A program made the translations under genes and the position numbers. From Lederbergia panacisoli (GTDB lineage Bacteria > Bacillota > Bacilli > Bacillales > Bacillaceae_C), in the NCBI RefSeq assembly GCF_024626525.1, contig NZ_JANJGU010000013.1, positions 37,594 to 101,593 of the forward strand: DNA of 64,000 nucleotides, in the 5' to 3' direction. The number at the start of each line of letters is the position of its first letter. Position 1 is the stretch's first letter. The notes under the pieces were generated by a model that saw nothing but the letters and a program-made list of their open reading frames with translations, was not told the origin of the DNA and made no database searches. This document shows, one piece after another, positions 1-9,441 of the stretch.

Positions 1-1813
1 CTGCTGCTTTATATAAAGCTTGCCCCCAATGCGATTCTTCCAATCTAGCGGCCTCTGCTTGAATGACCACAACCCCTCCTAAAAGATCCCCATCAAAATA
101 TGCTTCTAATCTAGCATTTTGTGGCAAAGAGATATTCGGTAAGTTCGCTCCATTGTCTACTTCTTCTATGCAATAAACGATTGGGCCTCTTTGCAAAGCA
201 GTTTTTCCCGCATTCTCCCTTACACGCGGATGGGCTTTCATTCGTTCCACCGGCATGTCAAATTTTAATTCTATTTGATCATCCGGATTCCAGGTGCGCG
301 TCAAATACATATATCCATTAACAGTATTTTCAACTGCTACATTTTCTCCGTTTACTTTTAAATCTGCTTTTCTGCACCAACCTGGAATTCTTAAGGCGAC
401 CGTAAACTCGGTAGCTGCTTCAGGTGAAACAGAAATCAATACAGCGCCATCCCACGGATACTCTGTTTTTTGAACAATATTTACTTTTTTTCCATTAAAC
501 TCAAATGATGCTTCGTTCCCCATATATAAATTTACGAAAATCTCATTATTACGCTCTGTATAAATATATTGGCCGTTTGAAGCAATTAACCTAGCAAGAT
601 TCGGCGGACAGCAAGCACAGTTAAACCACTTTTGCCGAACCGGTTTTACATGTCTTTTTTCATGCCGAGAACAAGCTTCCGGCCAGACTTCAAGCGGATT
701 TACGTAAAAAAACTTTTTCCCATCAAGTTCCATTCCGCTAATCGTTCCATTATATAGCGCTCTTTCCATCACGTCTGCATATGAAGAATTCACTTCCAGG
801 TTCAGCATTCGCCTTGCCCAAAATACTAATCCAATTGAAGCGCATGTTTCCGTGTAAGAAAGATCATTAGGCAAATCATAGTCAAAACTAAATGCTTCAC
901 CGAACTCACTTGACCCAATTCCAGCTGTTATGTACATTTGCTTATTCGTTACATTATCCCACAGCGTCTTACATGCTTCCTTAAGAGTGGCATCTCCTGT
1001 TTTTTCAGCAAGGTCTGCCATTGCTGCATACATATACATAGCACGAACAGAGTGGCCAACCGCCTCCTTTTGTTCACGCACAGGTAGATGGGATTGGCTG
1101 TATTTATAACTGCCAAAGTACCAAAAAGGATTATTGTCGCCACGCGCTTCACTTTCTTTATCAAAAAAGTGCGGTTGCTTCCCGCGTTCTTCTATAAAAA
1201 ACGTACTCAATTTTAAGTATTTTTCGTTTCCTGTCACTTCATATAGCTTCACAAGGGCGAGCTCAATTTCTTGGTGTCCATCATACCCTTGGATTTTCCC
1301 TTCTTCCACGCCAAAAACAGAATCAATATAATCCGCAAACCTGCACATAATGTCCAATAATTCACGTTTACCAGTCGCTCTATAATAAGCAACCGCTGCC
1401 TCCATCATATGACCCGCGCAATATAGCTCATGCTGATCCCGTAAATTCGTCCACCTTGCCTCAGGTTCTTTTACGGTAAAATATGTATTTAAATATCCAT
1501 CTTCTTGTTGCGCTTTTCCGAGTAATGCGATCAACTCATCCGCAATTTTTTCCAACTCCGGATTTGGATCAGTCGCTAAACTATACGCAACCGCTTCCAA
1601 CCATTTCGCCACATCACTATCTTGAAAAACAAATCCGTGGTACTCCCCTTCGGCTACACCGGCTGCAATTCGAATATTTTCGATTGCATGGCTTTTCGCC
1701 GCTCCCTCAATACGGTCGTTTAAAGCCTCCCACTGATAAGGAATTACTTCATCTCGAACAATATCCATATACCTGCGCCAGAACGTATCCGTTACTTTTG
1801 GTTGACTTAACAT
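1..1813 (-). CDS. GH127 beta-L-arabinofuranosidase, C-terminus cut by window edge
   Basis: Open from an ATG at 1811-1813 (AAAGGAG about 9 bases upstream) to the window edge, about 604 codons without a stop. It is closely similar along its whole length to the complete 642-residue GH127 at 49222-51150, so roughly 35-40 residues are missing. It carries FWRRYMD near the N-terminus, the Glu-Thr-Cys and CACCPPN segments that supply the zinc-binding glutamate and cysteines (one Cys is the nucleophile in characterised GH127), and the FGE segment of the proposed acid/base. There is no signal peptide, so it should act in the cytoplasm, releasing L-arabinose from beta-L-arabinofuranosides. It follows araM by 41 bases and probably shares its AraR-type promoter. 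Family assignment is secure; the exact substrate linkage is inferred from the family. Confidence 0.93.
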   Translation of the reverse strand, partial: MLSQPKVTDTFWRRYMDIVRDEVIPYQWEALNDRIEGAAKSHAIENIRIAAGVAEGEYHGFVFQDSDVAKWLEAVAYSLATDPNPELEKIADELIALLGKAQQEDGYLNTYFTVKEPEARWTNLRDQHELYCAGHMMEAAVAYYRATGKRELLDIMCRFADYIDSVFGVEEGKIQGYDGHQEIELALVKLYEVTGNEKYLKLSTFFIEERGKQPHFFDKESEARGDNNPFWYFGSYKYSQSHLPVREQKEAVGHSVRAMYMYAAMADLAEKTGDATLKEACKTLWDNVTNKQMYITAGIGSSEFGEAFSFDYDLPNDLSYTETCASIGLVFWARRMLNLEVNSSYADVMERALYNGTISGMELDGKKFFYVNPLEVWPEACSRHEKRHVKPVRQKWFNCACCPPNLARLIASNGQYIYTERNNEIFVNLYMGNEASFEFNGKKVNIVQKTEYPWDGAVLISVSPEAATEFTVALRIPGWCRKADLKVNGENVAVENTVNGYMYLTRTWNPDDQIELKFDMPVERMKAHPRVRENAGKTALQRGPIVYCIEEVDNGANLPNISLPQNARLEAYFDGDLLGGVVVIQAEAARLEESHWGQALYKAA

Positions 1814-1854
1814 TATTTTCAGCTCCTTTGAATTTTATTCTTGCAAAATTCTTC

Positions 1855-3033
1855 TTACTGACTGAGCTTGATGTTATAACACTTCAACATTGTAAAACGG
1901 TCTCTCAATAAATGGGCTTCCTTTAAACTTCTTTCAACTAGTTGTCCACTAATGTTTAATTCTTCTGGCGTTGTTGGACCTCCGACTTGTTTTAGGAGGG
2001 CAGTTAGCTTCTCTTCATTTGGAATTCTCTCTACGATCTCAGCAATTTTATCGCTTCGATCGTTTAATGCTTTTGGTAATAGTTCACCCGATTCACACCA
2101 TTTGTGATAAAGCGTTGCTAGTAAGACAGAACTGACACCTACTTTTGCACCGTGCAATACTTGACGGCGGTTTTTCTGTAAAAATTCCATTTCCCAATAA
2201 TGCGATAGATGGTGTTCTCCACCTGAAGCAGGATGGGATTGCCCAAATACTAGCATCGCTAGCCCTGATTGAATAAGGGAAGTTAGTAAAATTCGAATGC
2301 CTTCTTCGTCCCCTGCAGCAATTTTATCTGCTTTATCTACACAATTCTCCAAAGCTTCTTTCGTTATCGATGCGGCAAGTGGACAATAAGGCTCGTCAGC
2401 TATGAATCTACCAAAATTCCAGTCAGCAAGAGATGTATATTTCGCTAACATGTCACCAAATCCAGCTGCTGTCATCTCCTTCGGGGCATTTACGAGAACA
2501 TCGATATCTCCAAAAAGGGCGATGGGTGATACCGTTTGAAACGTCTTTTTAACACCACGAATTATTAATGGAGCTCCAATGGAAGTGAAACCATCAACGG
2601 AAGCAGCTGTTGGAATTGATATAAAAGGTTTTCCTGATTTAGCACTGCAAAATCTAGTAATATCATGCAGTGTCCCTGAGCCTACTGCAAGAAGGGCATC
2701 AGTATGTTCATCCATTTCTAAGAGGGCTTGAACAATCGACACTTCATCTGCTACGACGTCGCCGATTTTATTCGGTTCGATTAGGCAAACAGAACATTCA
2801 ATATTGGCATTTCGTATCGTTTCTTCAAGCTTTTCCCCCGCAGCCTCAAATGTGTTATGATCCGCTACGAGAAGAACTCGCTTAAAGCTTTTTTTTAAAA
2901 GAAATGACGTGCATGTTGAAAAAGCATCGGAGCTAATAACCATCTTTTCAATCGGAATATGATGATGGTCATGTCCACAGCTGCATGTAGTACTTAAAGC
3001 TTCTATTTCGCCAATCATTTCTTCTAATTTCAT
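1855..3033 (-). CDS. araM: sn-glycerol-1-phosphate dehydrogenase AraM
   Basis: 392 residues, matching the length of Bacillus AraM/EgsA (about 394). The N-terminal Cys/His-rich CSCGHDHHH stretch, the NAD-binding GSGTLHD loop, and metal-ligand segments with Asp (FGDMLAKY) and His (GQSHPASGGEHHLSHYWE) fit the iron-type dehydrogenase fold. The enzyme reduces dihydroxyacetone phosphate to sn-glycerol-1-phosphate. In B. subtilis the gene sits inside the arabinose operon although it does not act on arabinose. Here it opens a two-gene unit with GH127 behind an AraR-type operator, keeping that association. The start has a GGAGGGG site about 10 bases upstream. Confidence 0.95.
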   Translation of the reverse strand: MKLEEMIGEIEALSTTCSCGHDHHHIPIEKMVISSDAFSTCTSFLLKKSFKRVLLVADHNTFEAAGEKLEETIRNANIECSVCLIEPNKIGDVVADEVSIVQALLEMDEHTDALLAVGSGTLHDITRFCSAKSGKPFISIPTAASVDGFTSIGAPLIIRGVKKTFQTVSPIALFGDIDVLVNAPKEMTAAGFGDMLAKYTSLADWNFGRFIADEPYCPLAASITKEALENCVDKADKIAAGDEEGIRILLTSLIQSGLAMLVFGQSHPASGGEHHLSHYWEMEFLQKNRRQVLHGAKVGVSSVLLATLYHKWCESGELLPKALNDRSDKIAEIVERIPNEEKLTALLKQVGGPTTPEELNISGQLVERSLKEAHLLRDRFTMLKCYNIKLSQ

Positions 3034-3060
3034 ATGTAAAAACCCCTCCTTTTCTTCAGT

Positions 3061-3076
3061 ACTTGTACGAACATGT
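3061..3076. promoter_or_regulatory. AraR-type operator upstream of araM
   Basis: ACTTGTACGAACATGT is an imperfect palindrome resembling the AraR operators of B. subtilis (TTGTNCGNACAA core). It lies 28 bases upstream of the araM start and overlaps the -10 element. The same 16-mer with one substitution occurs upstream of araN at 57112-57127. Confidence 0.82.
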
Positions 3077-3101
3077 TATCATTTTAAGCTAATTAATTCA
3101 A
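3073..3101 (-). promoter_or_regulatory. Sigma-A-like promoter of araM
   Basis: Read on the minus strand: -35 TTGAAT, a 17-base spacer, -10 TAACAT. The -10 is embedded in the AraR-type operator, so repressor binding would exclude RNA polymerase. The araN promoter has the same geometry. Confidence 0.7.
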
Positions 3102-3189
3102 TTATTTAAGGAATTTCATATCGTCATTTTACAATAAAAGTAAAAGATAACTTCACCTGTACGCATAACCATTCCAATCCATATTCGGA

Positions 3190-4203
3190 CTAAATTTCTA
3201 CTAACGCTTTAATAACATTAGAATCCGGGTTCAACCAATCATTGAATGTTGATGGCATGTTTTCAAACTTACAGCGATGTGTGATAAATTTACTTATATT
3301 AATGTATCCATTTTCTAAAGACTGCTTTACAAAATAAAAATCTTCTTTCGTTGCATTTCTACTGCTCAATAATGTCAACTCTTTTCTATGAAACTCAGGA
3401 TCCGAAAAAGTAATTTGATCATTTACTAAACCAACAAAGACAAGTTTGCCGCCTTGCTCCGGATATTGAAAAGCAGAATTCATCGAATGAACATTTCCCG
3501 TCGCATCAAAGACTGTTTCTGGCAGTTCTCCATTAAACATTTTCCGTAATGTTGTAATGCTTTCTTCATTTGCGACAATCACATCGTCTATACCAATATT
3601 CTCTTTGCAAAATGTCAATCGTTCCTTGTTTACATCCATTGCAATGACAGTTGCACCTTCCAATTTTGCGAATGACATCACAGCTAATCCAATTGGCCCA
3701 GCACCAATAACAAGAACTTTTTCCCCTTTGCGCAAATGCGCTCTTCTTACTGCGTGAGCCCCAATACTTAAAGGCTCAATCATTGCTGCATCGTCTAGTG
3801 TTAGTTTATTCGTTTCTATTAAATGATCTGCTGGAACAGAGATATATTCTCTCATTCCTCCATCTTGATGTACCCCAAGTACGGATAATGTTGAACAACA
3901 ATTTGTTTTACCAGACCGGCAAGCGGGGCATTCTCCGCATTCCAAATAAGGGAGAACAGATACATGATCTCCGACTTTTATTTCGGAATTGTCACCATTC
4001 ACTTTTTCCACAATTCCGGATAGTTCATGTCCAAGAATCCGAGGATAAGAAAAATATGGTTGATTTCCTCTATAAGCGTGGAGATCGGTCCCGCAGATGC
4101 CAATTCTTTTTATTTGCACTAGCGCCTCTCCAGGGTGACATTTAGGTTTTTCACCATTTATCATTTTAAATAGATATGACTCATGGCATACGATTGATTT
4201 CAT
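3190..4203 (-). CDS. Zinc-dependent medium-chain alcohol/polyol dehydrogenase
   Basis: About 337 residues from the ATG at 4203; an in-frame GTG lies three codons upstream, but GGGAAGG is better spaced for the ATG. Catalytic-zinc ligands are visible in CGTDLH and GHE, the structural-zinc cysteines in CGECPACRSGKTNCC, and the cofactor loop in GAGPIGL. The overall pattern resembles the RspB, sorbitol and L-galactonate dehydrogenase subgroup. The substrate cannot be set from sequence. It follows a solute-binding lipoprotein and an MFS transporter and precedes the araM unit, so a sugar alcohol or sugar acid oxidation is the best guess. Confidence 0.82.
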   Translation of the reverse strand: MKSIVCHESYLFKMINGEKPKCHPGEALVQIKRIGICGTDLHAYRGNQPYFSYPRILGHELSGIVEKVNGDNSEIKVGDHVSVLPYLECGECPACRSGKTNCCSTLSVLGVHQDGGMREYISVPADHLIETNKLTLDDAAMIEPLSIGAHAVRRAHLRKGEKVLVIGAGPIGLAVMSFAKLEGATVIAMDVNKERLTFCKENIGIDDVIVANEESITTLRKMFNGELPETVFDATGNVHSMNSAFQYPEQGGKLVFVGLVNDQITFSDPEFHRKELTLLSSRNATKEDFYFVKQSLENGYINISKFITHRCKFENMPSTFNDWLNPDSNVIKALVEI

Positions 4204-4238
4204 CCATTTCACCTTCCCTAGGAATTATTGAAAAACAA

Positions 4239-4263
4239 GAGGAAGACCACATTTGTCTTCCCC
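4239..4263 (-). terminator. Intercistronic terminator after the SBP gene
   Basis: Inverted repeat GGAAGAC (4241-4247) / GTCTTCC (4255-4261), followed on the minus strand by TTGTTTTTC. It lies between the SBP stop and the dehydrogenase start, so it would end or attenuate transcription after the SBP gene. Confidence 0.65.
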
Positions 4264-4273
4264 TTCATTCTAT

Positions 4274-5881
4274 TTAAAAATCTATTTTATTTTGCTGATA
4301 ATCATCATAATACTTCTGCATCATATCAATTGTCCTGGCAATACCAATGCTTTCTAATTGTTGTACATAAACATCCCATTCTTCTTCCATTCCGCCTTCT
4401 GTTATCCACTTGCCAAATGCACCCATTGAAATATTCATTAAAGCGGTATTGAGTTGTGTTAACACAGAGTAATCTTCGGGACTATATTTTATAAAAATCT
4501 CAGGGTATACGTCTTTTTCCTTATCAATCGAATCCAGTGCAGGTTTCAACGGTTTTGTTTGATCGATGACGGCTTCTAAATCTGCACTTGGTGTCAGTTG
4601 CAATGACTCTGGAATATATAATGGACCATTATCGCCCCAAGTCGTTGTCCATTTCCATGTAGCGGGGTCCATTCCAAGATCTTCTGGTGGAAGTACCGTA
4701 TACGTTCCGTCTCCATTATCGGAAATATTCGATCCGATGGAACCAAATAATACTTGCATGCTGACAATTGGATCATATAGTTCATTAATGAATTTCATGG
4801 CTGCGTCTTTATCTTTAGCGGATTCGGACATTTGCACCATATTCGTACCATACGTCAATCCATAGTAATCATAACTCCAAGATAGCTGTTTGTCTGAGCT
4901 CGACGAAACTTGCAATGGAGGCAGTGAAACGTATTGTGGGGCAAGTGTATTGCCAAATCTCTCCGAAATCTCCCAGCCCCATGTAAAACCAACATTTGCT
5001 GCATCTCCGTTTCCGCGTGCAACGGATTGATAGGTTGCATAATCACGAGAAATGATATCTTCGGTCAGTACACCTGCTTCCCAACACTTATGTAAAAAAG
5101 TAATCAATTCTTTTGCACGTTCATCTACGAAAAAATTTTTCACAATACCGTCTTCCACAAAATACCCTTGGCCGCCACCGTTCGTTATTGTAATTCCGAC
5201 ACTGCCTAACAACACAGTAGGAGTGAAAAATTCAAAGCCTCCCATTCCGAGCGGGGCAAAATCCATCGGAATTTCGTCATCAGGATCGCCATTTCCATTG
5301 GCATCACTTTCTTTAAAAGCAACTAAAACAGCAAATAATTCATCCCATGTTGTTGGTACTTCCAAGTTTAAATGATCCAACCATTGTTTATTAATAAATT
5401 GTCTAGTCGCGGTTTCCATCCCGAAAGGCTGGTATTTCGGCAAACCGTAAATTTTTCCATCTAATTGAGTCGCAATCACCTTTGTTTCGGGCTTATCTTG
5501 AAACATCTGCTGAACATTTTGACCATGCTTTTCAATTAATTCAGTTAGATCTTGAAACACAGCAGGATATTGGGCAAATTCAGCATCTTTTATAGCATTA
5601 GAACCAATGATAAGATCCGGAATCTCTCCGCTGAACAATAATTCATGTTTTATTTTTTCCCAATCCGATGAGGACACTTCCTGCCATTCAATTTCCACCC
5701 CGGCATTTTTCTCGGCTTCTTTTAGCCAATCCATATTGGCTACATCTTGGGTAAGTGGATGTTTGACGATAATCGCATTTAGTTTTACTTTCGTTTTATT
5801 ACTGACACCGATGCCAATACAGCCTGCCAGCAGGAACGCACTAATGGTTATCATTAAAAAAGCAGTAATTTTCTTCTTCAC
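4274..5881 (-). CDS. Extracellular solute-binding lipoprotein, large family-1 type
   Basis: 535 residues from a GTG start with GGGGGG upstream. The signal peptide has a lipobox (LLAGC), so the mature protein should be lipid-anchored outside the membrane. Its size, the DxNxNxDPDDE-like calcium loop around residue 200 and the YxxPxYQPFG region resemble LipO/YtcQ-type binding proteins used with LplB/LplC-type permeases. Those permeases are absent next to it: the upstream gene is an MFS transporter and the downstream one a dehydrogenase. It may serve permeases elsewhere, or act as a capture or sensing protein. The ligand is unknown. Confidence 0.85.
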   Translation of the reverse strand: MKKKITAFLMITISAFLLAGCIGIGVSNKTKVKLNAIIVKHPLTQDVANMDWLKEAEKNAGVEIEWQEVSSSDWEKIKHELLFSGEIPDLIIGSNAIKDAEFAQYPAVFQDLTELIEKHGQNVQQMFQDKPETKVIATQLDGKIYGLPKYQPFGMETATRQFINKQWLDHLNLEVPTTWDELFAVLVAFKESDANGNGDPDDEIPMDFAPLGMGGFEFFTPTVLLGSVGITITNGGGQGYFVEDGIVKNFFVDERAKELITFLHKCWEAGVLTEDIISRDYATYQSVARGNGDAANVGFTWGWEISERFGNTLAPQYVSLPPLQVSSSSDKQLSWSYDYYGLTYGTNMVQMSESAKDKDAAMKFINELYDPIVSMQVLFGSIGSNISDNGDGTYTVLPPEDLGMDPATWKWTTTWGDNGPLYIPESLQLTPSADLEAVIDQTKPLKPALDSIDKEKDVYPEIFIKYSPEDYSVLTQLNTALMNISMGAFGKWITEGGMEEEWDVYVQQLESIGIARTIDMMQKYYDDYQQNKIDF

Positions 5882-5935
5882 GGCTTCCCCCCTCTTTTCA
5901 TATTTACTACTTTTATGATACCAAGTTTTGGCAGT

Positions 5936-7099
5936 CTACGCTGCTGACTTTTCAACCTTTTCAGATCTTTCTAAAGAAAAACTAATCAAAATTATTAAAA
6001 TAAGCGGCAATGATAATATTCCAAATAAAACACCCATTTGTACATGCTCAGCAATAAATCCGAACAAATACGGAATGGTCATCCCTCCTACTCCCCCTGC
6101 GGCAACTGCGAGTCCGAAAGCAGTTCCAGTATATTTCGATGAAAACATCGTCCCAGCCTGCGAAACAACGAGCGGCCATATTCCGGAAAAACCGAGCCCC
6201 ATTAAAAATAATGTCACTGGAGCGATGGAGTTCAACAAAGGAAATACTTGAGCCACAAGACCCGCAATCGAAACAAGGCAGAGACCACTTACAAGAATTT
6301 TATTTGAAAATCTTTCCGCTAACCACGCGGAAATAAATCTTCCAATTGTAATCCCAAACCAAAGCAACCCAACCATAAAACCAGCAAATGTTTGATCATA
6401 ATTCAAATCGGTTAAATGTTTTGGTGTCCAGCCCCAAGCTGTTGTTTCCACACCAACATAAAGAGCAATCGCTGTACAAAGCAAGATAAAGCTTTTATTC
6501 CCTAAAATATTTTTGAATGATGAAAAATCAAAACTCCCGTCTGTCTCTACTTTAGGATATTCATATCTCGTTACCCAAATAACTGCAGTAAAAGCAAGAA
6601 TTGCAGCGACTATGTAAGCAGTATTCCAAGAATAATTGGAATCGACTAACCAACCGGAAAAGGTAGGACCTACAATCGCTCCAACTCCGAAAAATACGTG
6701 TGTAAAAGTCACTGCGCGCCTTTCGTTGCCAGGATTGACATCTGCTACAATGGCACTAAGTGTACTTTCGATGACTCCCCCAAACCCTCCTACAAGAAAG
6801 AACATTACGATTGAAAGTGAAAAATACGGAGAAATAGAGAATAATAGAAGTGCAGTTGCAAATCCGAATCCTGACCAGACAACGACCCGCTTTTTCCCAA
6901 TACGGTCCGAAAGGATGCCGCCAAAAATAATCGCCACCGTAAATCCAGCGGCAGAAACTGAAAAGAAAGAACCCATTTGCGCAATAGATAGATGGAAAGA
7001 ATCAGACATTTTTTCAATAAGTGGGCCAAGCATCGTCATTTGCAAGCCAAATACTAAAATGGTGAAATTAATGGCGTACGTAAATAATTTTCTGTTCAT
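5936..7099 (-). CDS. MFS transporter, sugar-type
   Basis: About 387 residues with twelve hydrophobic segments; the loop between helices 2 and 3 has GGILSDRIGKKRVV, typical of the major facilitator superfamily. The start is placed at the ATG at 7099, with GGGGGA seven bases upstream. An upstream in-frame ATG at 7141 would put a strong hairpin (7121-7157) inside the coding region. The sequence resembles FucP-like and related hexose transporters, but the substrate is not clear. It is first in a probable transcript with the SBP and the zinc dehydrogenase. Confidence 0.85.
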   Translation of the reverse strand: MNRKLFTYAINFTILVFGLQMTMLGPLIEKMSDSFHLSIAQMGSFFSVSAAGFTVAIIFGGILSDRIGKKRVVVWSGFGFATALLLFSISPYFSLSIVMFFLVGGFGGVIESTLSAIVADVNPGNERRAVTFTHVFFGVGAIVGPTFSGWLVDSNYSWNTAYIVAAILAFTAVIWVTRYEYPKVETDGSFDFSSFKNILGNKSFILLCTAIALYVGVETTAWGWTPKHLTDLNYDQTFAGFMVGLLWFGITIGRFISAWLAERFSNKILVSGLCLVSIAGLVAQVFPLLNSIAPVTLFLMGLGFSGIWPLVVSQAGTMFSSKYTGTAFGLAVAAGGVGGMTIPYLFGFIAEHVQMGVLFGILSLPLILIILISFSLERSEKVEKSAA

Positions 7100-7120
7100 A
7101 CATTTTCCCCCATACATAGG

Positions 7121-7157
7121 AGTCAGCCCCTTACCGAACAATCGGAAGGGACTGACT
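7121..7157 (-). promoter_or_regulatory. Strong hairpin in the leader of the MFS gene
   Basis: Nested inverted repeat: AGTCAG/CTGACT outer arms, CCCTT/AAGGG middle arms and CCGA/TCGG inner arms around an ACAA loop. It ends 22 bases before the chosen ATG. No long T run follows on the minus strand, so a leader structure is more likely than a classical terminator. Confidence 0.5.
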
Positions 7158-7519
7158 TCATTTATGTTTATTTAATTTTTTGAATTTAGTTAATTTTAGG
7201 ATAGCAGAAGAAAGTCGATAAGGAAAGGGAGAATAATCAGCTTCTGTGTTCTTATCCATAATTTTAAAAACTTGCATGGAAACCCACATCAAACTTGTCA
7301 TTAAAGAATAAATTGATCGCGGAAATTTATAATGAAAAATATATAGCTCATTTTAATAAAATAACCATTCCAAGTATAAACATAAATTATATTGGAAATC
7401 CCAATAATAATGCATGTATTTATTGCATATTGATGCCATTGAATCTCATAATTAGCCTTATATGGGAATGAAAATATACTATGACGAAAATAAATACTAA
7501 TAGATTGAAAGGAGTTAAT

Positions 7520-7613
7520 TTGGCTGCTACTGTTTTAAATTACTGTTGATGAAGGTGTTGAAGTAGTGCAAGAATTTGGATATAAGGATTTTAGGAGTAG
7601 CGGGTTGACATGA
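7520..7613 (+). pseudogene. Remnant of a small plus-strand gene
   Basis: A good site GAAAGGAG precedes TTG at 7520, which opens a short frame that stops after nine codons. A second frame from about 7539 reads VDEGVEVVQEFGYKDF and ends at a TGA at 7611, five bases before a hairpin terminator. The start-frameshift-end-terminator pattern suggests a gene reduced by deletion. The family is not recognised. Confidence 0.35.
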
Positions 7614-7617
7614 AAAA

Positions 7618-7655
7618 ATAGACTACCTTTAAGTATGATTGATGAGGTAGTCTAT
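7618..7655. terminator. Bidirectional terminator
   Basis: Perfect 11-bp stem ATAGACTACCT / AGGTAGTCTAT with T-rich sequence on both sides. On the plus strand it follows the gene remnant; on the minus strand it lies about 190 bases beyond the levanase stop. Confidence 0.75.
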
Positions 7656-7845
7656 CTTTTCCGAAGTTAATAATTAATCTTCAATATTTTAAAGGTTTAT
7701 TTAAGGAGCAAATGAATTCTGTTTAAGAACTGGCTTCTTCGTTTTAGCTCAAAGAAGTAAACAATCACCAATAAACTGTATAATTACTGCTTATCTTATC
7801 GAATCCGGTCCAAATTTATAAAGTGTATGCCTATCAATACCTTCT

Positions 7846-9396
7846 TTATCTCCATGTCGTTTTTAGTTCATGTATTTCAAGATGACGGATCAATACTTCA
7901 TTACCTTCAATAAAAAATTCAAGCCCTCTATCGTTGTCTGATGGAAAGATAAGGTCCGTAATAACAAATTCACCGTCTTGGGCAAATACTTCTATAGATG
8001 ATTTATCTACTAATACATTTAATTTTATCGTAGAAGCTTCTCCAATATCAACAAAATGACGACCATTAAAATAAGGACTGAAATAATCAACTTTTGCTTG
8101 AATTCTTTTGACAAATAGTTCATTTTTTGAATGTGTATACCCTAAAGTAGTTTCTCCATCATTCTCTGATGATTTTCTTATTTTAAAACCAAAATCTGCT
8201 GGTTTATCTAATTCTATTTCCACATTCAATAAATATAAATCTGCTTCAATTTCCGATAATAGGTTTGAAGCATCTGAACTACTTATCACTTTGTTTTCGA
8301 TTTTTAATATTTCTTCACCAACAATTGATTGGATTTCATCTATTGGCCTTTGAAAAAGTTTAATTTGGTTATCTATGGTTGTTTTCAATTCCATAACTCT
8401 TGGAAAAGAAGCTCCTCCTCGCCAATTTTCAGTAGGTACTTGATTGGCATATAACCAATTACTCATCCATGCAATCATAATTCTTCTATTATCACTTTCG
8501 GGGATATCAGAAAAAGATTGTGCAGCATAAAAGTCAGCACCATAATCTAGCCAATTAACATTTTTTGGATCACTATCATTTACAAAGGTGGTTCCGTCAA
8601 ATTCACCAATAAAATATTGGGCACCTGATCCTCCTGCAATCGCACCATCACCAATATCTACCTCTAAGACCCACTTCGTATTATTCGGATCACCATCCAC
8701 CGGCAATTCGAATAAATCTGGACATTCCCATACTCCACCTAGTGCACCTTCGTTACCAAATTCACTTAAATATTCCCAATCTATTAAATTGGGTGACCCA
8801 TAAAACATTATTTTTTTCCCGGCTGCTAAAACCATTACCCATTTATTCGTTTTTTCATGCCAAAATACTTTCGGATCCCTAAAATCTTTAATCTCAGGGT
8901 CACTTGGAATTACCGGATTGCCTTCATACGTTTTCCATGTTCTACCTTTATCTTTACTATAAGCAATGCTTTGTTTTTGACCATCACCATTATGTGTAAA
9001 AATAGCAACTAAACCCTCATCACCATCAAAGAATCCCGAGGTATCATTCCAATCTACAACAGCACTACCTGAGAAAATAGTTCCTAAATCATCCGGTTCT
9101 AAAGCAATTGGGAAGTGCTCCCAAGATATCATATCTTTGCTAACTGCATGACCCCAATACATGGGTCCCCACTTATTATCATGTGGATTATGCTGATAAA
9201 ATAGATGATACTCCCCTTTGTAATAAACCATACCATTGGGATCATTCATCCAATTTTCTTCAGGTGTAAAGTGATATTGTGGGCGATAGTCTTCTGTATA
9301 ATAACTTTTAGACTTAGCGGTATTTATAAAAAGTATAGAAAGACTCACACCTATAATTAAAATACACAATCCTATAATTGAATAAATCTTTTTCAT
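7846..9396 (-). CDS. Membrane-anchored GH32 fructan hydrolase (levanase/inulinase type)
   Basis: 516 residues. Residues 5-27 form one hydrophobic segment without a lipobox, so the enzyme is probably anchored outside or secreted. GH32 catalytic residues are visible: nucleophile Asp52 in WMNDPNG, Asp174 in FRDPK and acid/base Glu224 in WECPD. The C-terminal half has the beta-sandwich signature with SIEVFAQDGE. It lacks the extra carbohydrate-binding domain of B. subtilis SacC. It would release fructose from fructan chains at the cell surface. It is last in the unit after the fructokinase and pairs with the cytosolic GH32 at 10487-11929. Confidence 0.92.
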   Translation of the reverse strand: MKKIYSIIGLCILIIGVSLSILFINTAKSKSYYTEDYRPQYHFTPEENWMNDPNGMVYYKGEYHLFYQHNPHDNKWGPMYWGHAVSKDMISWEHFPIALEPDDLGTIFSGSAVVDWNDTSGFFDGDEGLVAIFTHNGDGQKQSIAYSKDKGRTWKTYEGNPVIPSDPEIKDFRDPKVFWHEKTNKWVMVLAAGKKIMFYGSPNLIDWEYLSEFGNEGALGGVWECPDLFELPVDGDPNNTKWVLEVDIGDGAIAGGSGAQYFIGEFDGTTFVNDSDPKNVNWLDYGADFYAAQSFSDIPESDNRRIMIAWMSNWLYANQVPTENWRGGASFPRVMELKTTIDNQIKLFQRPIDEIQSIVGEEILKIENKVISSSDASNLLSEIEADLYLLNVEIELDKPADFGFKIRKSSENDGETTLGYTHSKNELFVKRIQAKVDYFSPYFNGRHFVDIGEASTIKLNVLVDKSSIEVFAQDGEFVITDLIFPSDNDRGLEFFIEGNEVLIRHLEIHELKTTWR

Positions 9397-9441
9397 TGTC
9401 TGAAAACCCCCTATGAAAAGTGCAATGCCATCAAGTAATTT

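Larger units (their letters stand above)
7158..7845. other. Intergenic region between MFS and levanase genes
   Basis: AT-rich stretch of about 690 bases. It should contain the promoter of the MFS unit, but I cannot fix one. It also holds a plus-strand gene remnant (7520-7613) and a hairpin terminator (7618-7655). No intact gene is visible. Confidence 0.6.

Noticed and set aside
7100..7141. Upstream ATG codons for the MFS gene
   Set aside because: They would place a strong hairpin within the coding sequence and add residues without hydrophobic or conserved character; GGGGGA fits the ATG at 7099.
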